From the NCBI GenBank assembly GCA_021789895.1, contig JAJYIU010000025.1, positions 1 to 58,673 of the forward strand: a stretch of 58,673 bases of DNA, written 5' to 3'. Source of the stretch: Acidobacteriota bacterium (lineage in GTDB: Bacteria; Acidobacteriota; Terriglobia; Terriglobales; SCQP01). The notes under the pieces were generated by a model. It was not told the origin of the DNA, made no database searches, and saw only the letters and a list, made by a program, of their open reading frames with translations. Shown here piece by piece: positions 1 through 8,780 of this stretch; positions within the stretch are counted from its first letter, which is position 1, and each line of letters begins with the position of its first letter. The position numbers and the translations under genes were made by a program.

Positions 1-7
1 CCGATCT

Positions 8-196
8 CTCGGCAATCCTCATGTACGTCCATGTACACTGCGGTTGCCTCGCGCCTCCCGCCTCGCTCTGCTCGCTTCTCCCTTCGCCTTGGCGTTACTG
101 AATCGCGGAGGGTCGGGACCTGACAGCAAACCCCGACCTTCCCACTCGATCTCAGCGTTTCTTAACTCCCATCGGTGGACTCGTGGGCCGCCGCTA
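8..196 (+). repeat. Dispersed 234-bp intergenic repeat, copy A (5'-truncated)
   Basis: This stretch matches 8781-9014 and 16030-16263 almost base for base, all three on the plus strand. Similarity begins at ctcggcaatcc; the few bases before it differ from the other copies, so this copy seems to lack about the first 45 bases, although the window edge limits the view. An inverted repeat pairs 107-117 with 132-142 (11 bp with one G-T pair) around a 14-base loop. A tandem catgtac motif sits near 20-36. No convincing protein is encoded on either strand. It lies downstream of the minus-strand gene ending at 227. Confidence 0.85.
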
Positions 197-226
197 AGGG
201 AAAAATTCCCGGGCGCGGGAGCGGGG

Positions 227-1741
227 CTAGTCAACCGCGGCAGCGGCGGCACTTTTCGTCGCGCGGCGTTCAAGGATTTGCACTTGCCGGCGCCAATCGG
301 CGTTGACAAGCCATTGTGCCACCGGGATTTCGGGATCGAAGGCGGCCAGCAGGGTTGCCAGCCGGGGATGGCGATACAGCGCCGGCGCGATCAGATACAG
401 ACAGGGCGGAAGCGAAGAAATCGCGCGGCCGGGGAAATAACCCTGGCGCTCGAGAACGCCATCGAGATGCTGTTGGCGGATGCGAAGCCAGTAATCCAAT
501 GCCTGGAGGGCGAAATGCGGATCTTCGCCGGCCTTCAATTCGGCGACGCCGAGGCGGCCGCCGCGATGAAGGAAGAGCCAGTCGAGGCGCATGCTGTCCT
601 GGGCGGCGGAGAGCGAGACCTGGGAATAAAGGCAGCCGAGGTCCCAAGCCGGCGCCAGGCCGGGCAACTGTTGCAACAGGCACGCCTGCAGCCAGGCCTC
701 GGGTTGGGCGGAGAACCAGGGAGATTGGGGGCTGCCGAGCGGTTGGCGCTGGCGCGCCAACTCGCGCAACCAGTCTTCGAAGAGCGCGAAATTGGCAGAG
801 TTGAGCGGGGAAAGCTCGCGGCCGTGGCCGAAGACGAAAGCGGCCGAGGCGCATTCATCGCCGCGCGCCTGGCGGGCAAATTCCAATCCATGCAGGCGAA
901 AGGAAGCGCCACCGCGAGGGCCGTGGAGCAGTTGCGCGGCCGGGCAGAGGGAATGTATGCGAGCCAGCAGGTCGAGGGCGGCAGGGGCGAAGGGAGCAGC
1001 GAGCGCGGGTGCGCGGGCAAGGCCGGAGGCGAGAGCGCTGAGGGGCAGCGGCTCGCAGGGCTGGGGATTGCCGTCTTCGTCTAATTGGTAAAGCTCAGGG
1101 CGGCGTTCGGGGCGCAGTCCTTCGCGGCGCAGGGCGGCGGCGCGCAGGCCGGGAGAGGGCAGGAGCAGGCGGGTTCGCGGCGGCAGCTCGCGCGAATGCT
1201 GCTGGCGCCAGTCCTCGACCCATAGCAGAAGATGGGCAAGGGCCTGTTCCTGACAGGCGGCGGGTTCTTCCGGGGAGAGCGCGAGACAGAGCAGATGGGC
1301 GGCGCCGCGGCGGAAGTGCAGGTGCTGCCAGGGATCGCCATGGGAGGGCGAATCTCCGGCCTGGGGCTGCCATTCGGGCCACAGGTGGCGCAGTTTGCCC
1401 AGCAGACGGCGGCGGAATTCCTGGCGCGAGCGGGAACGGGGCGGGAGGGCGCCGGCGGGCAGGAGCCAAAGCGGGGAAGGTTGGGCCTGTCCCAGGCGGC
1501 GCACCCAGAGCCGCAGTTTTTGGCCACGGATTTCCAGACCTTCGACCCGGCGGACGAGATTGCGCTCGGGCGACCACCAGTGCAGCACCAGGCGCTGGGG
1601 CTCGGCCTGGAGAGAGTATCCGCACTGGGGGCCTTCGAGGCGGAGCAGGACCTCATCATTTTCGACAACCAAGACGGCGGGATGAGCGGCCATAAAGCCG
1701 CGCAGGCGATTCGCAGCGTCGTTGCGGTCGAAGCCGGGCAT
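227..1741 (-). CDS. Hypothetical protein with PD-(D/E)XK nuclease-like motif
   Basis: A protein of about 504 residues that I cannot assign to a named family. The N-terminal two thirds is Arg- and Leu-rich without recognisable motifs. Around residues 387-403 the order D...E-x-K (RLDWLF, then VAELKAG) resembles the PD-(D/E)XK nuclease core, and a Glu in PEAWLQ about 40 residues earlier could be the usual helix-1 acid. The segment after it (FALQALDYWLRI) fits the amphipathic helix that follows such cores. The start is placed at MPGFDRN because the longer N-terminal extension is Pro-rich and looks non-coding. It stands alone, with no methylase, helicase or restriction partner nearby. A nuclease role is inference from a short motif. 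Confidence 0.6.
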   Translation of the reverse strand: MPGFDRNDAANRLRGFMAAHPAVLVVENDEVLLRLEGPQCGYSLQAEPQRLVLHWWSPERNLVRRVEGLEIRGQKLRLWVRRLGQAQPSPLWLLPAGALPPRSRSRQEFRRRLLGKLRHLWPEWQPQAGDSPSHGDPWQHLHFRRGAAHLLCLALSPEEPAACQEQALAHLLLWVEDWRQQHSRELPPRTRLLLPSPGLRAAALRREGLRPERRPELYQLDEDGNPQPCEPLPLSALASGLARAPALAAPFAPAALDLLARIHSLCPAAQLLHGPRGGASFRLHGLEFARQARGDECASAAFVFGHGRELSPLNSANFALFEDWLRELARQRQPLGSPQSPWFSAQPEAWLQACLLQQLPGLAPAWDLGCLYSQVSLSAAQDSMRLDWLFLHRGGRLGVAELKAGEDPHFALQALDYWLRIRQQHLDGVLERQGYFPGRAISSLPPCLYLIAPALYRHPRLATLLAAFDPEIPVAQWLVNADWRRQVQILERRATKSAAAAAVD

Positions 1742-1890
1742 AGCGGGGCTCGATTCGGCTTCGATTGTAGTGCCGGGCGGAGGGGGAACGCGCGGGCGAC
1801 CTGACAACAATCAGCTATCCGCCAAACAGCCACGCTATCCACAAGACAGGCGAAGAATTGCGATGGCTGGCAGCGCGGCACGGCCGCCAA

Positions 1891-1934
1891 CCACGCACCG
1901 CGTGGGCACCCGAAATTTAGGCGCTGACGCTATC
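1891..1934. repeat. Short palindrome plus 19-mer repeat, copy 1
   Basis: The palindrome CCACGC-ACC-GCGTGG (1891-1905) is followed by tttaggcgctgacgctatc (1916-1934). Both modules recur at 50931-51076 with one mismatch in the 19-mer, there in the opposite order and with a longer palindrome. The site lies in the roughly 300-base gap between the gene starting at 1741 and the sigma factor gene at 2040, where I see no other feature. It is probably a small dispersed intergenic repeat; its function is unknown. Confidence 0.5.
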
Positions 1935-2039
1935 ACCATAGGAAGCTTGAATGCGCACAGGCACTGGAGGACAATGAAGTAACCGACAAAGCCCAAGGCG
2001 TCCAGTCGAGGCCGGGGGAAAAACAGGCCGAGGGACGGA

Positions 2040-2666
2040 ATGCTACAGATGTCCGCTACGCCGCCGTTAATCATAGCCGACCAGGATTGGGAACTGGTGC
2101 AGGCAGCGCGCCGGCATGATCTGGGCGCATTCGAGCGGCTGGTGCGGCGCTACGAAGCGCGGGTGTACCGGCTGGCGATCCATATCACCGGCAACGGACC
2201 GGACGCGGAAGACATCGTACAGGAAACTTTTCTCAAGGCTTATACCCGGCTAGAGCAGTTTCAAGGGCAGTCGCAGTTTTATACCTGGCTGGCGCGGATT
2301 GCGGTCAATGAAGCGCTGATGCGGCTGCGCAAGCGGCGCGGCCACAAAGAAGTGCCGCTGGACGAGGAAGTGGACAGCGGGGAGGCGGTGGCGCCGCGCT
2401 CGATCAAGGATTGGCGCCCGAATCCGGAACAACAGTATGCCGAATCCGAGCTCAACGCGATTCTCCGCCGCAGCATCGCCAGCCTGTCGTTGAAATACCG
2501 CGCCGTCTTCCAACTGCGCGACATTGACGAACTTTCGACGGAGGAAACGGCCGAGCTGCTGGGAATCTCGACCCCGGCGGTCAAATCACGCCTGCTGCGC
2601 GCCCGGCTACAGTTACGCGAGAAGCTAAGCCGCTATTTCGCCATTCGGAGACAGAGGCACCCATGA
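2040..2666 (+). CDS. ECF-type RNA polymerase sigma factor
   Basis: A sigma-70 family factor of the extracytoplasmic-function group, 208 residues, which directs RNA polymerase to a specific regulon. Region 2 covers about residues 20-95, with the core-binding segment PDAEDIVQETFLKAY and the -10 recognition part FYTWLARIAVNEALMRLRKR. Region 4 covers about residues 140-200 with the HTH TEETAELLGISTPAVKSRL. The start at 2040 is preceded by AGGGA at a good distance; a second ATG at 2049 is possible. The last four bases overlap the start of the zinc-finger anti-sigma gene, a standard translationally coupled sigma/anti-sigma pair. The stimulus is not visible from the sequence. Confidence 0.93.
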   Translation: MLQMSATPPLIIADQDWELVQAARRHDLGAFERLVRRYEARVYRLAIHITGNGPDAEDIVQETFLKAYTRLEQFQGQSQFYTWLARIAVNEALMRLRKRRGHKEVPLDEEVDSGEAVAPRSIKDWRPNPEQQYAESELNAILRRSIASLSLKYRAVFQLRDIDELSTEETAELLGISTPAVKSRLLRARLQLREKLSRYFAIRRQRHP

Positions 2667-2902
2667 ACTGCAATGAACTAATGAGGCATTTAAACGCCTA
2701 CCTGGATGGCGAACTGCCAGCCCTGGTGCGCGCCGAAGCGAAGATGCACGTGGCGGCCTGCCGCTCGTGCGGGATTGTAGTGGAAACCTGCCGCAGCACG
2801 ATCCAGGTCTATCGCCAGCAGCACCCGCCACTACCCGACCTGCTGCACCGCAAAGTGATGGACAACGTGGGGCGACGGCTGCGCCCGCCGGCGGCTCAAT
2901 AA
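2663..2902 (+). CDS. Zinc-finger (zf-HC2/ZAS) anti-sigma factor
   Basis: A 79-residue cytosolic protein with the anti-sigma zinc motif H-x3-C-x2-C (HVAACRSC) at about residues 29-36 and an upstream Cys near residue 3. Proteins of this type bind their cognate ECF sigma factor and release it on a signal, often redox. There is no transmembrane segment after the zinc motif, so unlike many RsiW-type proteins it should be soluble. It starts inside the stop codon of the sigma factor gene (ATGA overlap), which supports a functional pair. The short C-terminal tail (LLHRKVMDNVGRRLRPP) is basic and amphipathic. Confidence 0.88.
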   Translation: MNCNELMRHLNAYLDGELPALVRAEAKMHVAACRSCGIVVETCRSTIQVYRQQHPPLPDLLHRKVMDNVGRRLRPPAAQ

Positions 2903-3038
2903 AACCGAGGCGCAGATAAGGCTGCGGCGAGCGCCCGCGAAAAGCTAAAGTCCAAGATCGCCACCGCACATCTTCAGGAACAACAAAATCCACCTATTTT
3001 TCATCTAAACCGCAGCACGAGATTGAGGAGCAGGCCGT

Positions 3039-3257
3039 ATGTCTATATGGCGACGGTTCAGGGGTTGCAAGCACGAACGCTTAAGTTTCCCGATCATCAC
3101 CTCCGAAGACCGAGGCCGGGGCGAGGTGGTGATGCCGCATGTGACCTGCCTGGAATGCGGCTGCGAATTTCGCTATGACTGGGAGCGCATGCATCGCCGC
3201 CACGAGCGCCTGCCGCTGATGGCGATCAAGCCCGGTCCGAAGCGCACCGCAGCGTAA
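3039..3257 (+). CDS. Small zinc-ribbon-like protein of unknown function
   Basis: A 72-residue basic protein. It has a Cys-Lys-His near residue 10 (GCKHE) and a CLECGC cluster near residues 37-42, which together could form a small zinc-binding site; that is inference. There is no signal peptide or membrane segment. It sits alone between the anti-sigma gene and signal peptidase I, with about 135 bases upstream that hold nothing recognisable. An ATG preceded by a purine-rich stretch (gattgaggagcagg) supports the start. I do not recognise a named family; small proteins of this kind are often annotated as conserved hypothetical. Confidence 0.65.
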   Translation: MSIWRRFRGCKHERLSFPIITSEDRGRGEVVMPHVTCLECGCEFRYDWERMHRRHERLPLMAIKPGPKRTAA

Positions 3258-3346
3258 AAACAGTTTCGGATCACCGCCATCCGGCCGGGGTTTTGTGCAA
3301 GCGGCTCCGCAGCAATCGGTTACACTTGAGGGCGAGGAGTCCTGTT

Positions 3347-4201
3347 TTGCCGAAAGCTTCGAAAGCCAGCCGTTCCGCGCCAGCAACGCAGCCCGCCCAA
3401 CCTGAAAAAACAACCAAACGGCAGGCGAGCCCGAACGGCGGCCAGGGCAGCGGGCAAGCGCGCCCGCTGGCGGACAATTTCATACGCGTGTGGGCGCCCA
3501 CGCTGATCACGGCGCTATTCATCATTACCTTCAACGTACAGGCGTTTGAAATTCCATCCGGCTCGATGGAAAAAACACTGCTGGTCGGCGATCACGTGCT
3601 GGTGGACCGAACGCGGTTTTCGCCGGCCACGAGCTGGGCCGGGCCGATTTTGCCCTATCGCCATCCGCGCGACGGGGACGTCGTGGTGTTCATGTCGGTG
3701 ATCACGCCGGACCTGCACCTGGTGAAGCGGGTGATCGGCGTGCCCGGCGACCGCATACATCTGGTCAATCAGGTGGTGTACCGCAACGGGGTGGCGCTGA
3801 AAGAGCCCTATGCCGAGCACACGGCCGGCATGCAGTCGCCGGAGATCGACAATTTTCCGAGGCTGGGAGTGCCGCAGCCCTGCGGGCCGGATTGCGGCGC
3901 GACGCCGCAATGGGCCTCGGCTTTGAGCCAATACGTGCAGCACGGCGACCTGGTGGTGCCGCCGCACCATTATTTCGTGATGGGCGACAACCGGGAAGAC
4001 TCCTACGATTCGCGGTATTGGGGGTTTGTGCCGGAACGCAACCTGATCGGGCGCCCGCTGTTGATTTACTGGTCGTACAAGGCGCATGAGCAGGACCAGA
4101 CCACGATCAGCCTGTCGCGACGCATGCGGAGCTTTTTCTCGGAGCTCATACATTTTCCCTTCCGTTCGCGCTGGGGCCGCACGCTCCATTTGGTCCGCTG
4201 A
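3347..4201 (+). CDS. lepB: Signal peptidase I
   Basis: A membrane-bound S26 serine protease that removes signal peptides from exported proteins on the outer face of the inner membrane. After a roughly 40-residue basic, Ala/Pro-rich cytoplasmic head there is one transmembrane segment (APTLITALFIITFNV). It is followed by the catalytic Ser box IPSGSMEKTLLVGD (Ser73) and the catalytic Lys box HLVKRVIGVPGDR (Lys127). The conserved VMGDNREDSYDSR and GRPLLIYW boxes complete the fold. I chose TTG at 3347 because GGCGAGGAG lies 7 bases before it; an upstream in-frame TTG at 3293 would add 18 residues. It is followed 14 bases later by the AsmA-like gene, so both may share a transcript. Confidence 0.95.
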   Translation: MPKASKASRSAPATQPAQPEKTTKRQASPNGGQGSGQARPLADNFIRVWAPTLITALFIITFNVQAFEIPSGSMEKTLLVGDHVLVDRTRFSPATSWAGPILPYRHPRDGDVVVFMSVITPDLHLVKRVIGVPGDRIHLVNQVVYRNGVALKEPYAEHTAGMQSPEIDNFPRLGVPQPCGPDCGATPQWASALSQYVQHGDLVVPPHHYFVMGDNREDSYDSRYWGFVPERNLIGRPLLIYWSYKAHEQDQTTISLSRRMRSFFSELIHFPFRSRWGRTLHLVR

Positions 4202-4215
4202 AAGCCGCACCGGTT

Positions 4216-6705
4216 ATGGCAGCCGCACGCAAGCGCCGCTGGATCTTCATGGCCGCGATCGCGGCGGCGATACTGCCGCTGCTGGTGCCGATGTTCACGC
4301 TGCAGCGGAGCAAACAGCGAATCGTGGCGGCATTACAGCAGGCGCTGGGGCGGCCGGTAAGCGCCGCGGCGGTGCGGTTGCGGCTGCTGCCGTGGCCGGG
4401 GTTCGAGCTGGACGAGGTGCAACTGGGCGAAAATCCCGCCTTCGGGATCGAGCCGATGGCCAGCGCGGCGGAAGTGATCGCCACGCTGCGGCTGGCGCCA
4501 CTGTGGCGCGGGCGGTACGAATTTTCCAGCGTCGAACTGGACCAGCCGGAGCTGAACCTGGCGCGGAACCCGGCCGGGTATTGGAATTTTGCCAGCCTGC
4601 TCGATTACGCGCAGCAAGGATTGCCCGCGATGCAGCCGAGCGGCGCGCCAGGCGCCTGGTTCCGTCCGGCGCCGTTTCCTTATTTGAAAATCCGCGACGG
4701 ACGGATCAACTTCAAATTGGGCGGGACGAAGACGCGCTTTTATCTGGACCAGGTGCAGGCGGACCTGGCGCTACAGCATGGCCGCTGGCGATTTCAGGCC
4801 AGTTTCGCGCCGCAGCGCAACGATATGAACCTGGACGCGGCGGGACAGGTGCGGATGACGGGCTGGTGGCAGGCCGGGAGCGCGCGTTTCCAGAGCCTGC
4901 CCTTTCAACTTCGACTCCACCTGCGCAACGCCTATTTGACTTCCGCCAGCGCATTGCTGCTGGGACACACCGGGCCGCTGGAGGGCATTGCGCAAGCCGA
5001 CCTGCAACTGCAGGGCAACGGCCGGGGTTTCAGCATTACGGGCATGCTGCAGGCGAATGAACTGCGGCGGCGCGATTTGCTGCTCAACGGATTCGACCTG
5101 GCGATGCAGGTGCGGGCGCAATACGATCCCCGCCAAGATCGGCTCGAGATACTCAGCCTGGCGCCGGTACCCAGCCCGGGCTTTCAAATGCAAGGGGTGG
5201 TGCAGAACGTATTCACGCGGCCGGCGCCGCGGCTGGAGTGCAGACTGAAAAACATGCCGGTTGCGCCGCTGGTTTTCTGGGCGCGGGCATTCAAAGCCGG
5301 CTTGCCGGACGACCTCGAAGGCTCAGGCCAGGCGAGCGGAACGATACGGGCGAGCACCGGCCGGAAAGGCCTGGAATGGCAGGGACAGGCCCGAGTCAAA
5401 AGTTTCCGGCTGACGGCTTCGCGGCTGGCGCTGGCGATGCCGCTGGCGCGATGGCGGCTGACGCCGGGCTCGCTGCGGCTGCTGCCGGTCCGGGCACGGC
5501 TGCGCACAGCGGATGGGAGCGTGCCGCTCCGCCTCAGCGCGCGCATGGATGCGCGCGGCTACCAGCTCAAGGTGGCGGCGCCGCAATGGCGGCGGGCGGC
5601 AATGGAAGAACTGGCGCGGCTGTGGGGAATCGCGCCACCTTATATGGGCTGGATCCACGGCGGCGGGGCAGCCCGGCTGCGCCTGGCGGCGGACTGGCAG
5701 GATTATCAGAAGCCGATCTGGACGGGCGAGATAAGACTGCAGCGGGGGCGATTCCGGCTGCCCTACGCCACGTCCAGTCTGCATATCGCCGCGGGCAAGC
5801 TGCAATACCGGCGAGCGAAGCTGCAGTTTTCGCTCGACGGCAAGACCGCGGGGATGCCATTTCATCTGAGCTGGCAGCGGCCGCGACAAGCCCAGCAGAA
5901 TGTCCGGTTCAAGCTGACCGTGCTCCAGGCGAGGCGAGCGAGGCTGGAGCGCTATTTTCGCATTCCCAAGGGCGGATGGCTGCGAAACTGGCTGCGGCTG
6001 CGCCCACAGGTGCTTTGGCCGGATTATCACGCCGCGGGCTGGGTCCGGATTCAGGCGCTGCGATGGCATGGGCGGCGGTTGAGCTTCGAGACGCGGATAC
6101 GGATGTCCGCGACGGGCTGGAAGCTGAGCGGGGTGAGGTTGCGCCTGGCGGGGGGCGAGGTGGCGGGGCGAAGCGAATGGGGGGATGGCGGCTGCGTGTT
6201 TCAAGGCCGCGCAAGCGGGCTGCAGTTGGCGCAGCTATGGCCCGGCTTTTCGCTGGCGGGCCGGCTATCCGGGCCGCTGCGGGTGACGTGGCCGCATTGC
6301 CGGATCAACGGCAACTGGTCGGCGCAAGGCATGGCCCTGGTGCAGCGGTTACACCTGCCCGCCGCCAGCTTACAACCGAACCTTTCGGGCGAAAGCGAAG
6401 CGAAGCTGGTGAGCGCGTCTTTTTTTGCCACGCCGGGGGAAATACGCCTGGCGCGGGTGATGTGGCTGACGAATGCGCGCAATTACAGCGGGGCGGGGAG
6501 CTGGCAGCCGAAGCAAGGCTGGGCGATGAAGCTGGCGGGCGGAGGGCGGCGGCTGCGGCTGGTATTGCGGCCGGCGATGAAAACGGCGCGGAGCCTGGCG
6601 ATGGAGAATCCGGCACATGCGGGCGGCGCGTCCGCAGTGAAGCATCCGCGGACGCCCATATTCAAGCCGAAACCGCCGCAGGCAGGGAAAGAACATGCGC
6701 GCTGA
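4216..6705 (+). CDS. AsmA-like envelope protein
   Basis: An 829-residue protein with one N-terminal membrane segment (about residues 8-30) and a long beta-rich periplasmic body. The start of the mature part, with its LGRPVSAAAVRLRLLPWPG and ELNLARNPAGYWNFASLL boxes, is typical of the AsmA family. These are bridge-like proteins linked to lipid and outer-membrane homeostasis in Gram-negative bacteria. The C-terminal half shows repeating alternating hydrophobic stretches consistent with a long beta groove. Its last 11 bases overlap the next gene, a secreted protein of unknown function, implying coupling. The exact branch (AsmA, TamB-like or YhdP-like) cannot be decided by eye; the length fits AsmA rather than the longer YhdP. 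Confidence 0.85.
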   Translation: MAAARKRRWIFMAAIAAAILPLLVPMFTLQRSKQRIVAALQQALGRPVSAAAVRLRLLPWPGFELDEVQLGENPAFGIEPMASAAEVIATLRLAPLWRGRYEFSSVELDQPELNLARNPAGYWNFASLLDYAQQGLPAMQPSGAPGAWFRPAPFPYLKIRDGRINFKLGGTKTRFYLDQVQADLALQHGRWRFQASFAPQRNDMNLDAAGQVRMTGWWQAGSARFQSLPFQLRLHLRNAYLTSASALLLGHTGPLEGIAQADLQLQGNGRGFSITGMLQANELRRRDLLLNGFDLAMQVRAQYDPRQDRLEILSLAPVPSPGFQMQGVVQNVFTRPAPRLECRLKNMPVAPLVFWARAFKAGLPDDLEGSGQASGTIRASTGRKGLEWQGQARVKSFRLTASRLALAMPLARWRLTPGSLRLLPVRARLRTADGSVPLRLSARMDARGYQLKVAAPQWRRAAMEELARLWGIAPPYMGWIHGGGAARLRLAADWQDYQKPIWTGEIRLQRGRFRLPYATSSLHIAAGKLQYRRAKLQFSLDGKTAGMPFHLSWQRPRQAQQNVRFKLTVLQARRARLERYFRIPKGGWLRNWLRLRPQVLWPDYHAAGWVRIQALRWHGRRLSFETRIRMSATGWKLSGVRLRLAGGEVAGRSEWGDGGCVFQGRASGLQLAQLWPGFSLAGRLSGPLRVTWPHCRINGNWSAQGMALVQRLHLPAASLQPNLSGESEAKLVSASFFATPGEIRLARVMWLTNARNYSGAGSWQPKQGWAMKLAGGGRRLRLVLRPAMKTARSLAMENPAHAGGASAVKHPRTPIFKPKPPQAGKEHAR

Positions 6706-7357
6706 AGCGGGAAGGCGGCGCCGGGTACGGCTGGGCAAGCTGCTGGCCGCGGCGGCGCTGATGCTGGGAGGCACGGGATCCATGATCCGCCTGGCCGCGA
6801 TTCGAATAGCGGAGCGCCGGCAGGCGGCGCCGCCGGCAAATACGGCGACTGCGGCGGCGGCCAACGAATTTCAAAAAAAGCTGGAACGAATACAGGACAA
6901 CGCCGGTTCGCCCGGACAGCATGCGCCGGTGCGGCTGACGGCGGTGGGCGCCAACGCCTGGTTTGCGCTGCAGGGAGCGAAAAAGCTGCCACGCGGGGTT
7001 TCGCATCTGCTGCTCAGCTCGCAGCCGGGGTGGGTGACGGGAAGCGCGCTGGTGGACTTCGACCAACTGCGCCGCGGGCACAACGCCAGCGGCGCCCTGG
7101 CAGAGGTCTTGTTCACCGGCAGACACCGGATTTTCGTTCGCGCGCGAGTGCTTTCCAGCGCCGCGCCGGCCGCCAGCCTGCGCCTGGAGACTTTCAGCCT
7201 GGACGGGAGGATCATTCCGAACGGGTTGCTGGATTGGGCATTAGCCGAATTTGTACAGCCGAGAAATCCGAAGATACGGCGCCAATTTCCTGTCAGCCTG
7301 CCGCAAGGAGTGCGGCGAGCCGCGGTGGGCGACAATGAAGTGACGCTGTACTACTAA
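6695..7357 (+). CDS. Membrane-anchored hypothetical protein coupled to AsmA
   Basis: A 220-residue protein with a basic N-terminus and one hydrophobic segment (LGKLLAAAALMLGGTGSMI), so probably anchored in the inner membrane or exported. A short predicted helical stretch (FQKKLERIQD) follows, then a beta-rich domain with the segments VRLTAVGANAWFAL and VTGSALVDFDQLRRGH. The C-terminus ends GDNEVTLYY. I do not recognise a named family. It overlaps the AsmA-like gene by 11 bases, suggesting translational coupling and a joint role in the envelope. That is inference from neighbourhood only. Confidence 0.7.
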   Translation: MRAEAGRRRRVRLGKLLAAAALMLGGTGSMIRLAAIRIAERRQAAPPANTATAAAANEFQKKLERIQDNAGSPGQHAPVRLTAVGANAWFALQGAKKLPRGVSHLLLSSQPGWVTGSALVDFDQLRRGHNASGALAEVLFTGRHRIFVRARVLSSAAPAASLRLETFSLDGRIIPNGLLDWALAEFVQPRNPKIRRQFPVSLPQGVRRAAVGDNEVTLYY

Positions 7358-7609
7358 ATCGCGGCTGCATTTATTGACACCGCAGCTCGCCTACTTTGCA
7401 ACCATTTCGAGCGCATCATGCCGGAGCTTCCGGGCGGAAAGCATCATTCTGATTGAAAGCAGCGGCAAAAGCCATCAGAAGCCCGAAGATGGATTCAGGC
7501 AGACGGCGCAATGTTCGAGACAGGCAGTGCAGGCGAGCAAACAGCGGAAGCCGTAAAATCACGACGCCGCGCGGCGCAATTTTTCAGCAGAGGCGTTTCG
7601 CGGCGCGGG

Positions 7610-8779
7610 ATGAGCGTGATCTTCCTGCTCATTCCGCTGCTGATCGGATTGTTGGCATGGAGAAAGCCGTTATACAACTGGGACCTGGTGGCGTACACCG
7701 GCTGTGTATTGAGCCGGGAGGGGTTGAATCCAGAACAGGCGCATGCGCTCACCTTTCGGCTGCTGCAAGAGGAAATTCCCGCCCCCAAATATCAATATTT
7801 GACCGAACCGCACGCGCCCCCGGATAACGATTATGCGGTGGTGGTGCTGCGCAGCACGAAAAGTTTCCAGCAACAGTTGCGGTTTTTTCAAACGATGTGG
7901 CTGTACGTGTGGATTCTGGAAATCCTGCACCGGCTGGGGATGAGCGTCGTGCGGGCCGCAGCGCTGGTTTCGGTTGCCAGCTATTGGGGGCTGATGCTGC
8001 CGATCTATGGCTGGAGCCGCAGACAGATGCCCGGCCGGGCGGGGCTGCTGGCAGCCTGGACGCTGGCGGTATGCCCGCCGATACTGCAGATGGCGCGCCT
8101 GGCGACGCCGGATGCGCTTTCGGCGCTGGCGCTGACGGCGGCGGGCTACCTGCTGCTGACGAGGAAGGCCGAGGGCTGGTTTGTGGCGCTGAATGCGATG
8201 GCGATCTGGATACGGCCGGATAACGTCATTCTTGCCGGGCTGAGCATGGCGGCGCTGTGGCTGGCGCAGCCGGAGCGGCGGCGGTTCTGGCTAACGGGAA
8301 TGGGAATCGCGGCGGCCAGCTATGGGCTGCTGACGGCGGCGGCGCCGGGATATTCCTGGACGGTATTGTTCTACCACAGCTTCATCGCGCACCTGGATTA
8401 CCCCGCCAGCGCGGCGGCGCACCTGAGCTGGCGGCTTTATCTGGGCGCGATTGCGCGCGGCGTGGTGGCATTGGGGGAGAGCAGCTTTGCCAGCGAGTTT
8501 TTATTGTTGGGCGCGATGGGATTGACGATGCAGCGGGCGCGCAGCAGAGGCCGGCGAAACGCGCCGGATGAGGCCATCATTCCGCTGGCGTGGGCGATGG
8601 CGGCGGCGCTGGGGACGCATTTTATGCTGTATCCGATGGTGCAAGACCGCTTTTATATTGCCGAATACCTGCTGCTGGCGTTTGCCGGCTTGCGCGCGAT
8701 AGCTCACGACCAAGGCGGCGGGCGGGCAGGAGAAATATCAGCGACGGCGGGCAGAAGCCGCGAGCAGGCAGCCGCTTAA
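7610..8779 (+). CDS. Polytopic membrane protein, possibly glycosyltransferase-like
   Basis: About 389 residues with some eight to ten hydrophobic segments, beginning at residue 2 (SVIFLLIPLLIGLLAW). The motif NWDLVAYTG right after the first helix resembles the short acidic loop of GT-C glycosyltransferases, where an Asp after TM1 is catalytic; this is a weak inference. Later segments include AAALVSVASYWGLMLPIYG and the terminal MVQDRFYIAEYLLLAFAGL. I placed the start at the ATG at 7610 immediately before the first helix; the reading frame is open further upstream (to 7511) but that part is basic and lacks family-like sequence. The 250 bases before it (7358-7609) hold nothing I can support. 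Confidence 0.7.
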   Translation: MSVIFLLIPLLIGLLAWRKPLYNWDLVAYTGCVLSREGLNPEQAHALTFRLLQEEIPAPKYQYLTEPHAPPDNDYAVVVLRSTKSFQQQLRFFQTMWLYVWILEILHRLGMSVVRAAALVSVASYWGLMLPIYGWSRRQMPGRAGLLAAWTLAVCPPILQMARLATPDALSALALTAAGYLLLTRKAEGWFVALNAMAIWIRPDNVILAGLSMAALWLAQPERRRFWLTGMGIAAASYGLLTAAAPGYSWTVLFYHSFIAHLDYPASAAAHLSWRLYLGAIARGVVALGESSFASEFLLLGAMGLTMQRARSRGRRNAPDEAIIPLAWAMAAALGTHFMLYPMVQDRFYIAEYLLLAFAGLRAIAHDQGGGRAGEISATAGRSREQAAA

Positions 8780-8780
8780 G

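Noticed and set aside
199-211. GGGAA-AAA-TTCCC inverted repeat after repeat copy A
   Set aside because: Only 5 bp with a weak T-run on the minus strand; not convincing as a terminator for the gene ending at 227.
4300-6700. Long open frames on other frames and strand across the AsmA-like gene
   Set aside because: They are Arg/Ala/Pro-rich, lack family motifs and overlap a well-supported gene; high GC content produces such frames by chance.
7374-7379. TTGACA box upstream of the membrane protein gene
   Set aside because: No acceptable -10 element at 16-18 bases, and it lies more than 200 bases from the chosen start.
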